From Halichondria panicea (lineage: Eukaryota > Porifera > Demospongiae > Suberitida > Halichondriidae): a stretch of 64,000 nt of DNA. The translations under genes were made by a program, and so were the position numbers. Every line of letters begins with the position of its first letter. Position 1 is the first letter of the stretch. Positions 1 to 12,673 of this stretch are shown here, piece by piece. Below the pieces are notes generated by a model. It was not told where the DNA came from. It searched no databases and was given only the letters and a program-made list of their open reading frames with translations. The stretch covers positions 5,072,646-5,136,645 of the forward strand of contig NC_087391.1 of assembly GCF_963675165.1 (NCBI RefSeq), in the 5' to 3' direction.

Positions 1-734
1 AAATATCATTACAGTTTTGATCAGCATATTAAAACCGGCATTTATAGAGACATAATTATAATTATATATCACATGGTTAGTTTACATCTGGAACACTCCA
101 GCCAGCATGCAGTTTATGTTGCAAAAACAATGAAAATGACAGACACACGCGCACACACACAAACACTGAACTTCATTCTTCTTCATGCATGCACTTATTA
201 TATATACATGCATGCATGATTGATAATTATAATTATATACTATATTTTAGATATTGTATACTCACCTAGCTTAGATGATGAAAATGTATCACAAGGTTCA
301 ATTAATATTATAGATTATAGATACTCCTTTATATACTAGATCAGGAGGTATAATCATGCACCCACAATTATGCTTTCTCATGCATGCATGAAGTTTCCAA
401 GCAGTATACAGTGCAGACATACAGTATCCTGCCAGTATTGGCTGAGTTTTGGCGAGGCAATAGGACAATCTTGATTTGCGCATGCGCACAAGGGCAATTC
501 TAGCTGGGATACAATCCGGGACAATAACTGAGCCAACAAGTGAGCCAGTAACTGAGCCACATGGGGCCATTTCCTGGGACACAATCTAGGGCACATGTGT
601 ATTGTATAGTATTTTGGTTGCGTACTCTGGACTATAGGCTTCAAAGGTAAGGAACAAAAGGGTGCTTTCCCAGGGAAGTTTCCAAGCAATAATATAAGCA
701 AGAGTTCATAATGTATGAACTCGTATGCAAGATC

Positions 735-995
735 AAAGAGAGTCAGTAGTAAGTAATTGTCTTTATAGTCTGAATGGCACTTACAATAGTTTCACTATAA
801 TTATTGCTTGAAAACTTCCCTATAGCCATGCACCCTTATACTATATGCAAGAGTTTATAATGCATATAATAGTATAAGGGTGCATGGCTATATACATGTA
901 TAGGGAAGTTTCCAAGCAATAATTATAGTGAAACTATTGTAAGTGTGCCATTCAGACTATGAATACAATTAATTACTACTGACTCTCTTTAATCT
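735..995. repeat. Hairpin (MITE-like) inverted repeat
   Basis: Two arms of about 125 bp are near-perfect reverse complements around a centre near 860. The left arm runs from the AAAGAGAGTCAGTAGTAA motif through GGCACTTACAATAGTTTC to the CATGCACCCTTATACTAT motif, and the right arm repeats these inverted. No coding capacity is seen. This looks like a non-autonomous foldback or MITE element; the class cannot be assigned because no transposase or clear target-site duplication was identified. Confidence 0.7.
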
Positions 996-1114
996 TGCAT
1001 ATGAGTTAATAATTCTGTTTCAGGAGTCCCATGCAGGGCTTCATTTATGGAGGGGGAAAGTGCCCCTGCATGCATGCATTGGCCATGCGTGCATGTATAT
1101 GCATGGCATTGCAT

Positions 1115-1652
1115 TATGGTGGGCCGTTTGTTTCAAAATTCAAATGTTATATTTTCATTCAGATTACAATACATTCATTCAAGACCTGCAATTGTCATTC
1201 AAGATTTTAATGCATTCAAGTCGACAATAATTATTCAAGATATTCATGCATGCATGCATATACAGTCATTAAAACACAACATTTAAGAGATGTCCTTTGC
1301 TTAATGCTCAAAACTCGGAGGTCAGCAACGAACCCTGACCTCTTGTTAATTTTCGTCAATCAATGTCATGTTTCTGGTTTGGGAATCACCTTACCACTAC
1401 TGAGGGAGGGAGTTGATTATTGTGAACCCCATTTCCTGTTAATTAAAACAACTACACCATGCAATAAAACCACAAAGTGTGGCTATTAGTAAAGTCATCT
1501 GAAATTATGCATGTTTATGCATCCATCAAAATCTTGAATCTTGAATGAATAATCTTGAATGCTCTTCAATGAAAATTGCACATCTTGAATGAATGTATTG
1601 TGATCTGAATGAAAATGTAACATTTAAATTTTGAAACAAACGGCCCACCATA
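1115..1652. repeat. Foldback element with about 140-bp inverted arms
   Basis: The left arm (about 1115-1255) begins GGTGGGCCGTTTGTTTCAAA. The right arm (about 1510-1652) ends with its reverse complement. Both arms contain repeated CATTCAAGA or TCTTGAATG motifs. About 250 bp of unrelated spacer lies between them and has no gene. Consistent with a foldback transposon or an inverted duplication. Confidence 0.65.
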
Positions 1653-3003
1653 TTGCATGGCCCTTTTGTTTTACCTCCTTTGATTCCACAAAACATTGGT
1701 CTGTTCTTCAACTTACCATACAGTCAGGTGTGATCAAACAATCTGCATGAGGAGCATGCATATTGTATGCCCCCATGCAGAAGGCCATGCATGTATACTA
1801 TATCGCACACGAATATCCGGCTTTCCCCTATTTATAGTCTGCTTTCTCCCACCCCCTTGAAAAATGCCGTTTTCAGTCTTGTATTCTTTAGAACACACCT
1901 ATATAGCCAAGATAATCTGTGTGCCGAGCGCGAGCGAGGTGCAGCCGAGTGCATTATGTAACCGAAAGCCCATCCGAATGATTATTATTAAAACATGTGA
2001 TTTTAGCTAGGTGCATGCATGCATGTGTTCTATAATGTTCGCGGTACATGCTTAATCCACGAAAACCATGCACAAACATTTATACCCTCGAAATATACCC
2101 GCTATATACAGTATTTTTAAAGAATGGTCACCTGACTACTGTTAAGATAAGCTGATTGGCTGGAGATCATGTGATCAGCCAGCACTTGGAGATACATGTC
2201 TATATAATTACATTATGCATGAAGGCTTAATTGGAGGAATTCAACCCTGTCAGCATGCATGCATGCATGCAGAGGTATATTCTACTGAGTGCTGACTTTG
2301 CTATATTATAGCCATGCAGTGGGTATGGGATTTGTGCACTTGCATGTGGTTTTCTTTGATGCTCAATCAACGTATATACACACATCATGGTAAATGCTAT
2401 ATACACACACTATCAATACCTTGTTGCCCATGCAGTGAGTGGGCAGATCAAAGCAATCCATGCAGTATAATTATATGGTATGTTGCACTGTGTGTGTATA
2501 AATGCAGTGGATGGATGAAATCTGTTTTTATGCCTCGGTGCGCATGCACAAGCGAGGTATACGGTAGTTTTTGTGTGTGGACTGCTACAGCTGCTCAAAG
2601 ATCAATGAAGTTTAAGTATAAGACTGAAGAGTTTCTAGAGGCTTGTTTTTAACAACAATCATGCTTCATCATAACCCACTCTTCGAGTTTCCCTGTGATT
2701 CCTGGATTTGCAGCAATTAATTAATGCAAAATGTTCGTCATAATGTGTGTATAAAAGCAGTTATGTTATGTAGCTTTGACACCTCCACCGAGGCATCAGC
2801 ACCCGCAGTTTCATTCATGCTGTTTTTATTTTCAATCTTAGTTTAAAGACTCGTGTTTCTATACAGTTTTCACTATAATTATGCCATATTTTGATATTCA
2901 ATGTTCCATATTAATACTCATCCATTATTTTACATGCATGTATAACAAAATTCTTTGAATGAATAATTTTGAATGACTGGCTAAATTATCAAAGCTAAGC
3001 AGT

Positions 3004-3694
3004 TTAAAGATTGTCCTTCTCTGCAGGGGGCTCTTCATTGCCTCGACGGGAGGCTTGAACAAACTCATAGTAGTCCACGTAGCCATCATCGTTCAGGTCA
3101 TCTTCTTCCATAATGAGCTCAATTAGTTTGGAAAGTTCATCATCACTCATGCTGTACGAGCTGGGGGAATTCCCCTCTTCGCCCTCCTCCCCCTCAGGGT
3201 TGTCCTCGTGGAAGTGAGTCATGGCAATGCCCAACTCGTGCCCGTCTAGCTTGTTATTGTTGTCGTAGTCGTGGAGTTTAAAGTAGTGGAATTCCATTGC
3301 CTGCTTGTCGTCCAGTTTCAGTTTGTCAGCGGTATCATCGTCACCATCAAAATACTCGCCCATGTGCTGCTTGATGTGTCTGTTTGTGTGCGTGTGTGTG
3401 TGTGTGCGTGCGTGTGTGTGTGTGCGTGTGCGTGTGTGTGTGTGTGCGTGCGTGTGTGCGTGGGGGAGTAGTTACTATAAATTAATGGTTCACTTCCTCT
3501 GGTCAATCACATACAGGTAGTTATGACAAATGTACATTCTGACATCAGATCTACAAATAAGGCGATTTACACAGTAGTACTTACTCAGCATTATGAACGT
3601 TCTTTGGGTCATGTAGGAAGGATCCTTGATCATCAGCCCTCACTAGAGGAGAGGCGATACACAGACAGAGACACAGCAATGAGACCACAGACAT
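3004..3694 (-). CDS. MCFD2: MCFD2-like secreted EF-hand protein
   Basis: Two exons (3694-3585 and 3379-3004) join in phase to give 161 residues. Exon 1 encodes a signal peptide (Met, a Leu/Cys-rich core, then Ala-Asp-Asp) and the HDP segment typical of the family. Exon 2 holds two EF-hands: a first loop of the form DYDNNNKLDGHE and a canonical second loop DLNDDGYVDYYE. The stretch FHYFKLHDYDNNNKLDG closely follows human MCFD2. In vertebrates MCFD2 is the luminal Ca2+-dependent partner of LMAN1/ERGIC-53 and helps export cargo such as coagulation factors V and VIII from the ER; sponges lack these factors, so the cargo here is unknown. An acidic Glu/Gly/Asn-rich insert lies between the EF-hands. 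The intron carries a (GT)n tract against the acceptor. Confidence 0.85.
3383..3462. repeat. (GT)n microsatellite in MCFD2 intron
   Basis: An imperfect GT/GC dinucleotide tract of about 80 bp begins just upstream of the minus-strand splice acceptor of MCFD2 exon 2. On the minus strand it reads as CA repeats. It explains the low-complexity Val-Cys and Thr-His open frames in this interval. Confidence 0.9.
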
Positions 3695-3934
3695 GCTTGC
3701 ACACACGCACACAAAGTCTTTGTCAGACTGAAAGAGTACTGTAGGTAATGATCGTCCAGAAATTACCCTGAACTCAACTGCCAATAATAATTTATTATTA
3801 ATTATGGTAATGATCATCACACGTCCAGTATAAAATTGCAAAATAATGAAGATAATAACGTACTGTGCTCTCATAAACAACCAGGATCAAAGAGCTAAAA
3901 TGCATGCAACGAAATGAATATAAAACGCTACAAC

Positions 3935-4559
3935 CTAGCTAACAAGAACGTCTGTGTCCAAATTGTTTAGTGTAGTAGGAGGGTCCACAGACACACCGAG
4001 ATTGTCCGATATCTGTACAGCACCGTTTCTATCACACGCTTTCAGATCAATCACTAACTGCCCAGTCAGTTCAGGACAAAGTCCAAGAAGCAACTCTTTG
4101 TATCGCTTCTCCATCATTTCTCTTTGTTGAGCTCCAATTACACACCTGTCAAACAGGTCGCCAAGGCGCATGTACTGACTGTAGTTGAGGCAGACCACAA
4201 TCTTGGAGATGTCCACGGACATAGAGCCTGTTCTTTTCTGATGTTTCAGTTGATCAACCTCAACTGCATCGCATGAGATTAAGATCTTCTCCTTGTCTTT
4301 GTCTGCCTCCTTTGAGTCACTGGGCACGTCGGGGGTGGAGTCTGTCTGCTCAGTTTTGTTGGAGTCACTCACATCATTACCTATATACAGAAGACGTATA
4401 CACATAAGCAAGTATCATAAGTGAATGCATTCATTAGGTGGTAGGCTAACCAACAAGCCAGCAACAACAACAATACAAACATTAAGCATCCACCCCAAAA
4501 CCCCCACGTCCCATATAGACCAAACACAAACCAATCTCAGACAACACACACTTACACAC

Positions 4560-4657
<98 letters not shown>

Positions 4658-7600
4658 GCACACACACACACGCACGCACGCACACACACTCACACTCACC
4701 AATAGTAGTGTCCATCTCCACCAGTTGTGATTTCTCTCTCTTCAAGCGCTCCATCTCCGCATTCACAGCATCTTTAGAGGCCACCCAGTCAGCGGAGATG
4801 CCAGGACAGTAGAACTCTCCAGGCTCGTAGTTTGCCTTGTAGGAGAGCTTGTGGTTGTTAGAGTTCCATCCTTGAAGGTAGTAGTACTCCACAGTTGAGT
4901 CCTGCTTGGTTCTGTCTTGCACCATTTCGATTTCTTTCAGAGCGGAGTACACACCAAATGAGAGCTTGGAGACCTCCTTAGATACATCATACCACATGTA
5001 GATACTCACCATGCCCTTGGGCACTACATCGACAATGCCTACAGCCACAAGTTTTCCATCCAATCGATACATCTGATGGAAAGTGCCGTACTCCACACCA
5101 TCTATCGTCTGATTGGCCAACGGAGAGTCCACCACGTGTTCACTGTAAGAAAACTCCGATTTCTGAGGCTTTTCGTGTCGTAGAATATGGTAGCTATTGT
5201 ACAAATCGAATGCCTCCCTTGAGAAGTGCCTGGGCAATGTCTCGATTGTGAGGCGATCTGCTGGCATCCTCCGTAGAATCTTCTTGTAACTTTTGTGAGA
5301 ATGGAAATCAAACTGCTTCACACTGACTCTCGTCTCCCAGTCGCAACACACAGCGGAATGATTGTGCATCATTCGAAACATCTTGACACCTCCTCTGCGA
5401 TACCATCCATTGTCGATAAGATGCTGATACTGCATGGGCGTCATACTCCCCACTCGAATTACAAGCTCGTAAGAGGCTCCTTCTTTCTCACAGTTACTAC
5501 ACCAGCCGTAGGTACTTCCATACACACGCCCAATTCGGAAAATGGAAACGTCCGGATCGAGTCCCAATTGTAGAAGTTGATCTTTGGCCGCTGTCGTGAG
5601 TTGTATAGCACTAGGTGCCTTGGGTTCAAAGTACTTGTCCTCCAGTGGTAGTAGACGCAGTCCGGGACAGTCATACTGGAACGGCCAATCGCCGACTCGG
5701 CAGTCTTCAAGCGAGCAAGAGGGTGTGGTGTGCATGGGCGTAGCAACAGTGTACAGGTCTTGATTCTCAATAACATGCTTCCCCCATCTCTCAATTTCTG
5801 GTGACTGTTTCTGGAAGTCAACGTTTTGATACACCTCTCGAATACGATCTTCGATAGCCATCTGTCTCATTGCAGTAGCTCCACTATCAAGCTGTAGATA
5901 GGCTAGAAACACTAGCATTGTGTACCCAAGGACCTTCCCGTGTTTGTCTTCTTTGAGGATCTTCACAACCACATCCATAACGTCTCGAGTGAGAATACAA
6001 TGACGATTGAGCAGAGCCATAAAGCCGAGGGTACTCAGTAGTCCAAGGGGTCGCCAGCGAATCTCCGGACTGTCTTTTCTTGTGTCAAGGATCTTGAGCA
6101 ACAATGGGACACAGTCGTTTTCAACAAACTGTCGCTTAGCGGCATCACCAGAGGCTAAGATGTGCAGAACTCGGCAACAGGCAGATAGTTGACTAGCATC
6201 ACCTTTCTCAGCTTCTTTATTGAGCATGTCTAGTACCCTCAAGTGGAAGTTCTGTTGAAACAACTCCTCTTTCACGTTTTGTCCGGCCAGTGCGATATTT
6301 CCAACAGCATGGATGATACATCTCTTCACAACGGGGCTGTATGAATCATCAAGGTTTGTGATCAACTGTTCCAAAAAGCCTTCTTTGTAGAGTTTCAATG
6401 ACAGTTCTTTCTCAGAAGTTAAGTTGAGTAGAATTCGGCTCATTTCGTCTCCAAACTGTGAGCGGGGTTGCTTGCCATATTGGACGGCCTTCTGTAGAAT
6501 AATAGTATGGACACCAGAGTCTATAAATGGCTTGACGTCTTTCAGAAACTCGAAATACTTGGTGATGAGGCAGGAGAGAAGACCGAGGACGGTGCAAATG
6601 ATATCGTAGCTGCAACTGTTTACAAGTTCAACGATTGGAACGTGAAAGCAAGTTTCACAAAGTAATTCAACGGATTCCTTCTCACGGATTTGGAACACAA
6701 AGAAATGGGAGGCAAACACGACTCGATTTGCAAGAGCATGAAATGCAATCGTATCACGTACAAACGAAATGCTGAGGACCTCGAGAAATTCCTTGTTGCA
6801 CATTTTTCTCATAGCTTCTGTTGTGATAAGCTTGAGCAGCTTTTGTAGCGAGAGATAGATGACCTCCAGAAGAGACTTGTTGGAGTAGACGACTGGATTA
6901 GACAGAGTGTGTTGCAAGAAGAGGTGGTGGTCCATGGCATAGAAATCATCAATCAGTGAATTGAAGTTGGGTACCTTTGGGGCATTTTTTTGACTGAGCA
7001 GTGCTACCAATCCTTCAATGGCCAGGTATGTAGGAACTACACCGACATTCGGTTGAACTCGACAAACTTCTTCCAATTCTCGAACTAGCTTGAGCTCAAT
7101 AAGACGAGGCAGAACTTCTTTGGGTGCTTTGCCACAGAGAAGGGCAATGAAATCAGCACAATTGTTCATGTCTTCTAGACTCGAAGTATCAGACTTGAGA
7201 ACGCCTAGAATATGTTCCACTAGACCACAATCACCCAGGCAATGTGTATAATAGACGCTGTCGACCTGACAACAGTTAGTGATGAATTTCAACACTGGCA
7301 TAATGGGGGACCCTTTCGTCTTGAGGACAGAAAGAGCAGCAGGGACGATTTCCATTTCAGCAATGGCCAGAGCGAAGGTTTTGTCTCGAATACACAACAG
7401 CATGAGTAGTTGCCAGATCATTTCTTGGAAGGACGTGTCGGTGGCATATTTCTGAGTGGCTAGTATGAGGTCAGAGTACAGGTTCTCTTCGAGGTACTCC
7501 ATTGCAGCTGGCTTGATGCTTGCAAATATTCCTATTCCTGCTACGATATGTCGTAGTGTGACTGGATCTGTGTCGTCATAGTGATGCAGCAACGAGCGAA

Positions 7601-8727
7601 GACTCTTGTACACGCCCTCTTTTTCCAGTGCGTCCAATTGACTATCACTCAGCGACCTCACCAAATGTACCACAAACACATTCCCGTACTCAATAGCGTC
7701 TTCCTTTTGTTCCGATAGCAATGCAGCGTTGAGGATCTCAGCAAGTTGTTTGATATTGCATGAAGCCGACAGGGTGGTCGGATACTTAGTCCAGAGCAGA
7801 ATAAGCAACTTCATGGCCGGTTCAACAAGGGAGGGGGTAAACGAGACCCCCAGCTGAGAAAATGCTTCCAGAGCGTTCATTTGTACCTCCATCACATGAG
7901 ATGTGGGATCGGTGGGTAGCAGTTCCTCGCACATCGGGAGAACGGTACCGGTTACCATAACAACAGCGGACTCGTTTGTGGGGAACTTTGAGAGAACACG
8001 AGCAGAGGAAGTCAACAGCCTGTGTGCGTGGGAGGAGGAAACAGCATGTCATTGCTTTGAATCATAATTTGTACAAGATACACTAAATTCACAGTTTCTA
8101 GTCAACTGTTACCGTTTTGAAATCAACCTGTTACCGTTTTGTTTTATCGGCCTGAGGGTAATTGTTGTCTATTATGTTATAGCACTACTAAAATAGTTAT
8201 TAAAATCATCGTTTAGCTTTGAAATTGAAGTTAGGGACTCTGAAAGTTAGCTCCAAAACAGGCCTACACTGTATTTCAGAAAAAACACTCACTGGCATAC
8301 ATTTTTATTGTATGTAGCCCACATTTAATTTCAAAAGATTTGAGCCTCAAAACAATCACTGATATAAGCTAACCGTACTGTGTAGCACTATCAATGCATC
8401 TTTTCAGCTTTAAAATTGAACAATCTATCTCTTGTTATAAGGCAGTCAAAGCTAATTTTTTTCTTCTTACACTGTATTTTTTGGCCATAATTACATTACA
8501 ATGTATTAATAGTCCAATGGCAAAAAATGACAAAACATACTTAGATCAGTGACTTACTTATTGATAGGTGGACAAGTTTGGCTACGTGGTCCCTCATTCA
8601 CAAAACTGTTCAAGAGCTCAAAATCCGCATCCTGTGCTAACGATTCTTCCTTGGTAGGTGTGTCTGGTTGAGAGGGTGAGTGGTCGGTGGGGGTGTGGTC
8701 AACTGTGGGGACGGGGGAGTGGTCCAT
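3935..8727 (-). CDS. ATE1: Helical-repeat / arginyltransferase (ATE1) fusion protein
   Basis: Three exons (8760-8558, 8019-4700, 4380-3935) join in phase. From the ATG at 8727 the product is 1311 residues. Residues about 1-60 are Pro/Thr/His-rich, about 60-790 are a helical repeat (ARM/HEAT-like) region, and about 830-1190 are ATE1. The ATE1 part has the N-domain CxxC (WCSNC) and the later CC pair known to hold an Fe-S cluster in this family, the KSYKKILRRM segment, and the GNAT-like C-domain (RLDGKLVAVGIVDVVPKG, FGVYSALKEIE, YYYLQGW). ATE1 transfers arginine from Arg-tRNA to N-terminal Asp/Glu/oxidised Cys, marking proteins for the Arg/N-degron pathway. Usual ATE1 is about 500 residues with no repeat region. 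Repeats and enzyme lie in one uninterrupted 3.3-kb exon, so the fusion is not a prediction artefact. A further 5' exon ending in phase 0 is possible. Confidence 0.85.
4556..4694. repeat. (CA)n microsatellite
   Basis: About 140 bp of CA repeats with a few CG interruptions lies in the last intron of the ATE1 fusion gene, next to the donor of its large exon. It causes the spurious Cys-Val tail seen if the exon is read through. Confidence 0.95.
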
Positions 8728-8760
8728 TTCGGAGTGAGTTGCCTTGTCACTATGATGATG

Positions 8761-9864
8761 CTGCAAAGTGGCAATGAATGTCAATAAACAGTACGTGCTA
8801 TAATAATAATAATAACAGTGATTGGGCAATATCCACTAGCTGTAATGAATACTGAATTACAATGGCTTGCAGACATGTCGGTCACTTGTAGGGTGATGAC
8901 AATAATTACTAGAGAGTAGTTTTAATGTAATGCTATACATTATTGTGTGCACAAAGTCACATGAGTTATGTTAGGAAATGCTCTTATTCTTTGGTTCTGA
9001 ATGAATTCATTTGAATAGTCCCGACAAATTGCCTCCCCCCTTCATAATTAAGTTAGTGCTCCTGTACAAATTGTCTGTCATCTGTTTCTACTATTTCATA
9101 TGCTTGGACACCAACCAATTAATTACTGGGGAAATGTTTGCAATAATAATGAGGTCACCATCATCATCACACCATTACTGACTTTCAACAACATGTTGTA
9201 TAATAATTAATATACAACATATGCACGTGTGAACATACTTTCAATATACAGCTAAGGCCCATGGGATAACTTGGTACACGTAATGGTACGAGTAAATGGT
9301 GAACAGGAATCTGATTGGATAACTACAATAACAATAATTAAATGAGTGTGGTGCACGGGCGTACTTGCTCCTGAGGGCTGTCTGGAGGCGTGGTCTTTCC
9401 CTGGGACCGCCGGGTGGATTGGGAGTGACCCATTACCTAACGCGATGGATAGCCTGTGTGCGTGTGCGTGTGTGAGTAGTGGAGAGTGTGTGTGGAGTGT
9501 GTGCGGAGTGATTTATATTCAACCAATGCTAGTGTACTGGTGTCTGTGACTGCATCTGATATAAGTGTCTACAGTAGATCTCACCTGCTTGTGTATATAG
9601 GCTTGTGTTTTATATATCTTCACCGAGTGCTACAAGGTCCTGCACCGTATCTACGCTGTGTACCAATGACTCATTAAACTGTACTGAAGTCTCACACACT
9701 TCAGCTAGCTAGGTACTAGGTAAATACGTCATGATGTTATTGATAGATATCACATGTACTAAACCCAACCTCTTTGTACATCATTGATGTGAACATTAAC
9801 ACAACGTGGTGATCGTGAAGGTGTCCGGTCGATCAAGATCAGTGAAGACTTCTATTAGCCGGCC
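8761..9864. other. Divergent intergenic region between ATE1 fusion and SNW1
   Basis: About 1.1 kb between two divergent genes. It probably holds both promoters and perhaps an untranslated first exon of the minus-strand gene. I see no TATA-type signal, RNA gene or coding exon. The short open frames on the plus strand show no recognisable protein. Confidence 0.5.
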
Positions 9865-12637
9865 ATGTCTCTAACAAAGTAAGTGGTTCTAAATGTTATT
9901 GATGAGTGTGCTATAGGCTAGTGTGTACCACCACCAAAACCACTATTAGTAGTAGATCTATGTTGTATACAATCAGGTATACGATCTATCAGGTATAAAG
10001 GGGGAAACCCCTAGTGTGTGTTTGTTATTACATTGTCTTGTTGGTACAAGCATGTAACTTGTAGTGAGGGAAAACCCCCAGTTCCAATGTCCAATAAATA
10101 TTCGTTGTAAATTGTTACCTCTCCATCACTCCAGATTGCTACCCAAGCCTACACAGCTGGAGGCGGACACAGCTCACAGCATCGACCACATCTACCAGCA
10201 GAATGTGAGTATATGCCTCCATCACCCATCATCTTATTTACTACACCCATTTATTTGACCTTACCCTTACGTATGCATATACATGTGTACACATCACTCA
10301 GTAAGTAAGAATCTCGAAATTATTATCGGTATACCTACATGTACTCTATCTGTAACTACAATTTGAACCACAAATGGTGATACTGTACAATAATTTTCAT
10401 TCAACCCTCCCCCTCTCCCAGGTGAGTGCGCCGGTGGCACGGAAGGAGCCCCCTCCGTACGGACAGAGAAAGGGGTGGATACCTCGCTCGTTGGATGACT
10501 ATGGCGACGGAGGTGCCTTCCCTGAGATCATGGTGGCGCAGTACCCTCTGAACATGGGAGCCAAGAGCAACATAAAGGGAGAGGTAGGTCGGTTTGTTTA
10601 GTACTGTTACTGTATTGGGTAGGAGCAATAGGGCCGCAGAAGCATTGTGTTGATATTGATATTGGTAGGAGCAGCGGGGCGTGGAAGCATTGTGTTGATA
10701 TTGGTAGGAGCAGCGGGGCCGTGGAAGCATTGTGTTGATATTGGTAGGAGCAACGGGGCCGTGGAAGCATTGTGTTGATATTGATATTGGTAGGAGCAGT
10801 GGGGCCGTGGAAGCATTGTGTTGATATTGATATTGGTAGGAGCAGTGGGGCCGTGGAAGCATTGTGTTGATATTGGTAGGAACAGCGGGGCCGTGGAAGC
10901 ATTGTGTTGATATTGGTTGCAAGTGCATGTAACACATACTAAACAATTTTCTCTCAAAATTCAATATTAATGTTCTATTATGATTTCTGTAGGTACAGTT
11001 AGTTTCTGAACACATAATTGTATTCATCTAATCCACTTACATGCCCCCCCCACACACACACACACGCAGTCCTCTAAGGCGATTGTTCCCCTCCAACTGG
11101 ACGCCTCTGGGAAGGTACGCTACGACGCCCTGGCACGACTAGGACAGCGTAAGGACAAAGTGATACACAGCTCTCTCTCTGCTATGGTGCAACGTGACGT
11201 CCGACCCAGTGACCCGGAACTCATCAAGCCTGACGATGAGGAGATAGAAAAGGTTGCTTAGAAGTTATTATTAATAGCCAGATTGGAATTTTATAGTTGT
11301 GTTTATACACAGTTAAGTGTGTTTGTTGATTGGAGTACATTAAGTACGTTAAAGCTAAGTGGATGAGTCGATGTCTATTATGTGCATAGAGATCTACACT
11401 TGATACGCCACTAAATGCAATACTAACATGAGTGGCCAGTTAGTTTATCAGTGATCTGTTCAGCCTCGTCAGCAGGCTAAATTTACTCTTTACTAATTAT
11501 GTAACGTGAGGTTGATAATGCCATGCTAACTCTTGACCCACTCCACAGACAACCGAGGAGACAAGACTAGCTCTTGAGAAGTTAGTCCAAAAGAAAGTGA
11601 CCGCAGCACTCCCAGTGAGAGCGGCAGACAAACTAGCCCCTGCCCAGTACATCCGCTATACTCCAGCACAGCAAGGAGTCTCCTACAACTCAGGGGCTCA
11701 GCAGAGGATTATTCGAATGGTGGAAGCTCAGAAAGACCCAATGGATCCACCAAAGTTCAAGACCAACACCAAGATCCCCCGTGGTCCCCCCTCACCCCCC
11801 GCACCTGTACTGCACTCTCCTACTAGGAAGGTACGATCCATTGGCTGATATAAATGCTCAGTGTACACATACATACTAGTGCTATACACAGTCACTGGCA
11901 AGCCTGCAAACTTTATTCCAAAACTAGCCAGCAAGTACAGTTTACAGTTGTGCATGTAACTTGAATTCCGTCGATCCAGTTTCAACGGTTTTATGATTTT
12001 CTGAAAGCTTAGAACGAGACCTTTCAAATGGTGTCATCTATGTTCATATTCGGAATTTCCCAATTTCGGCCAAATACCATGGATTATAGCCCATGGTCCA
12101 TAGGCGAAAAATGCCAATTATGGGCCCTACGAAATTTTAACACGTCATTTGAAACATCTCTTTCTAAGCTTTCAGAAAATCATAAAAATTTTGAAATTGG
12201 ACCAACGGAATAAAAGTTGTGGCCATTCAAAGATGCACTTAACACTATAGTTATCTTAAAGCTACACTCTATGTATTTTGTATAAATAAGAGCACATTTG
12301 ATGCCTGTTATTCAACTGTAGGTGTCGGTGAAAGAGCAACAAGAGTGGAAAATCCCTCCCTGCATCTCCAACTGGAAGAACCCAAAGGTGACCTCTCTCG
12401 TTCTTTTTGGAGGTGGTTCTACTCATAATTATTGTGTGTTCCTTTGCCTGTAGGGTTACACGATACCACTGGACAAACGTCTAGCTGCTGATGGGCGTGG
12501 CCTACAGGATCACACAATCAACGACAATTTTGCCAAACTTGCTCAATCTCTTTACACTGCTGACAGAGAGGTGGGTCGTGTGTCTCTTTGATAATCAGAT
12601 AGCATTGTATAGTGAGCTATGTGAAGCCTGTCACACA

Positions 12638-12673
<36 letters not shown>

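Larger units (their letters stand above)
1..3003. other. Gene-poor, repeat-rich left flank
   Basis: No open frame here looks like an exon of a known gene. The stretch is AT-rich, full of short TGCATGCA and TACATGTA runs, and carries two clear inverted-repeat elements listed separately. A third possible pair of short inverted motifs (ATGCCTCGGTG near 2530 and CACCGAGGCAT near 2787) flanks about 260 bp. The small open frames show no domain, no splice-consistent continuation and skewed composition, so I treat them as chance. Confidence 0.6.

Noticed and set aside
298-701. Two overlapping minus-strand frames in the left flank
   Set aside because: No domain, no splice partners, and repeat-like sequence; treated as chance.
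4415-4730. Cys-Val and Thr-His repeat open frames
   Set aside because: They are the translations of a CA/GT microsatellite. The same applies to similar frames near 3318-3520, 31781-32000, 52495-52701 and 59681-60058.
10401-11027. 208-aa minus-strand frame with Asn-Thr-Met-Leu-Pro-Arg periodicity
   Set aside because: It runs antisense through the SNW1 exon 3 and the intron 3 minisatellite; the periodicity comes from the DNA repeat.
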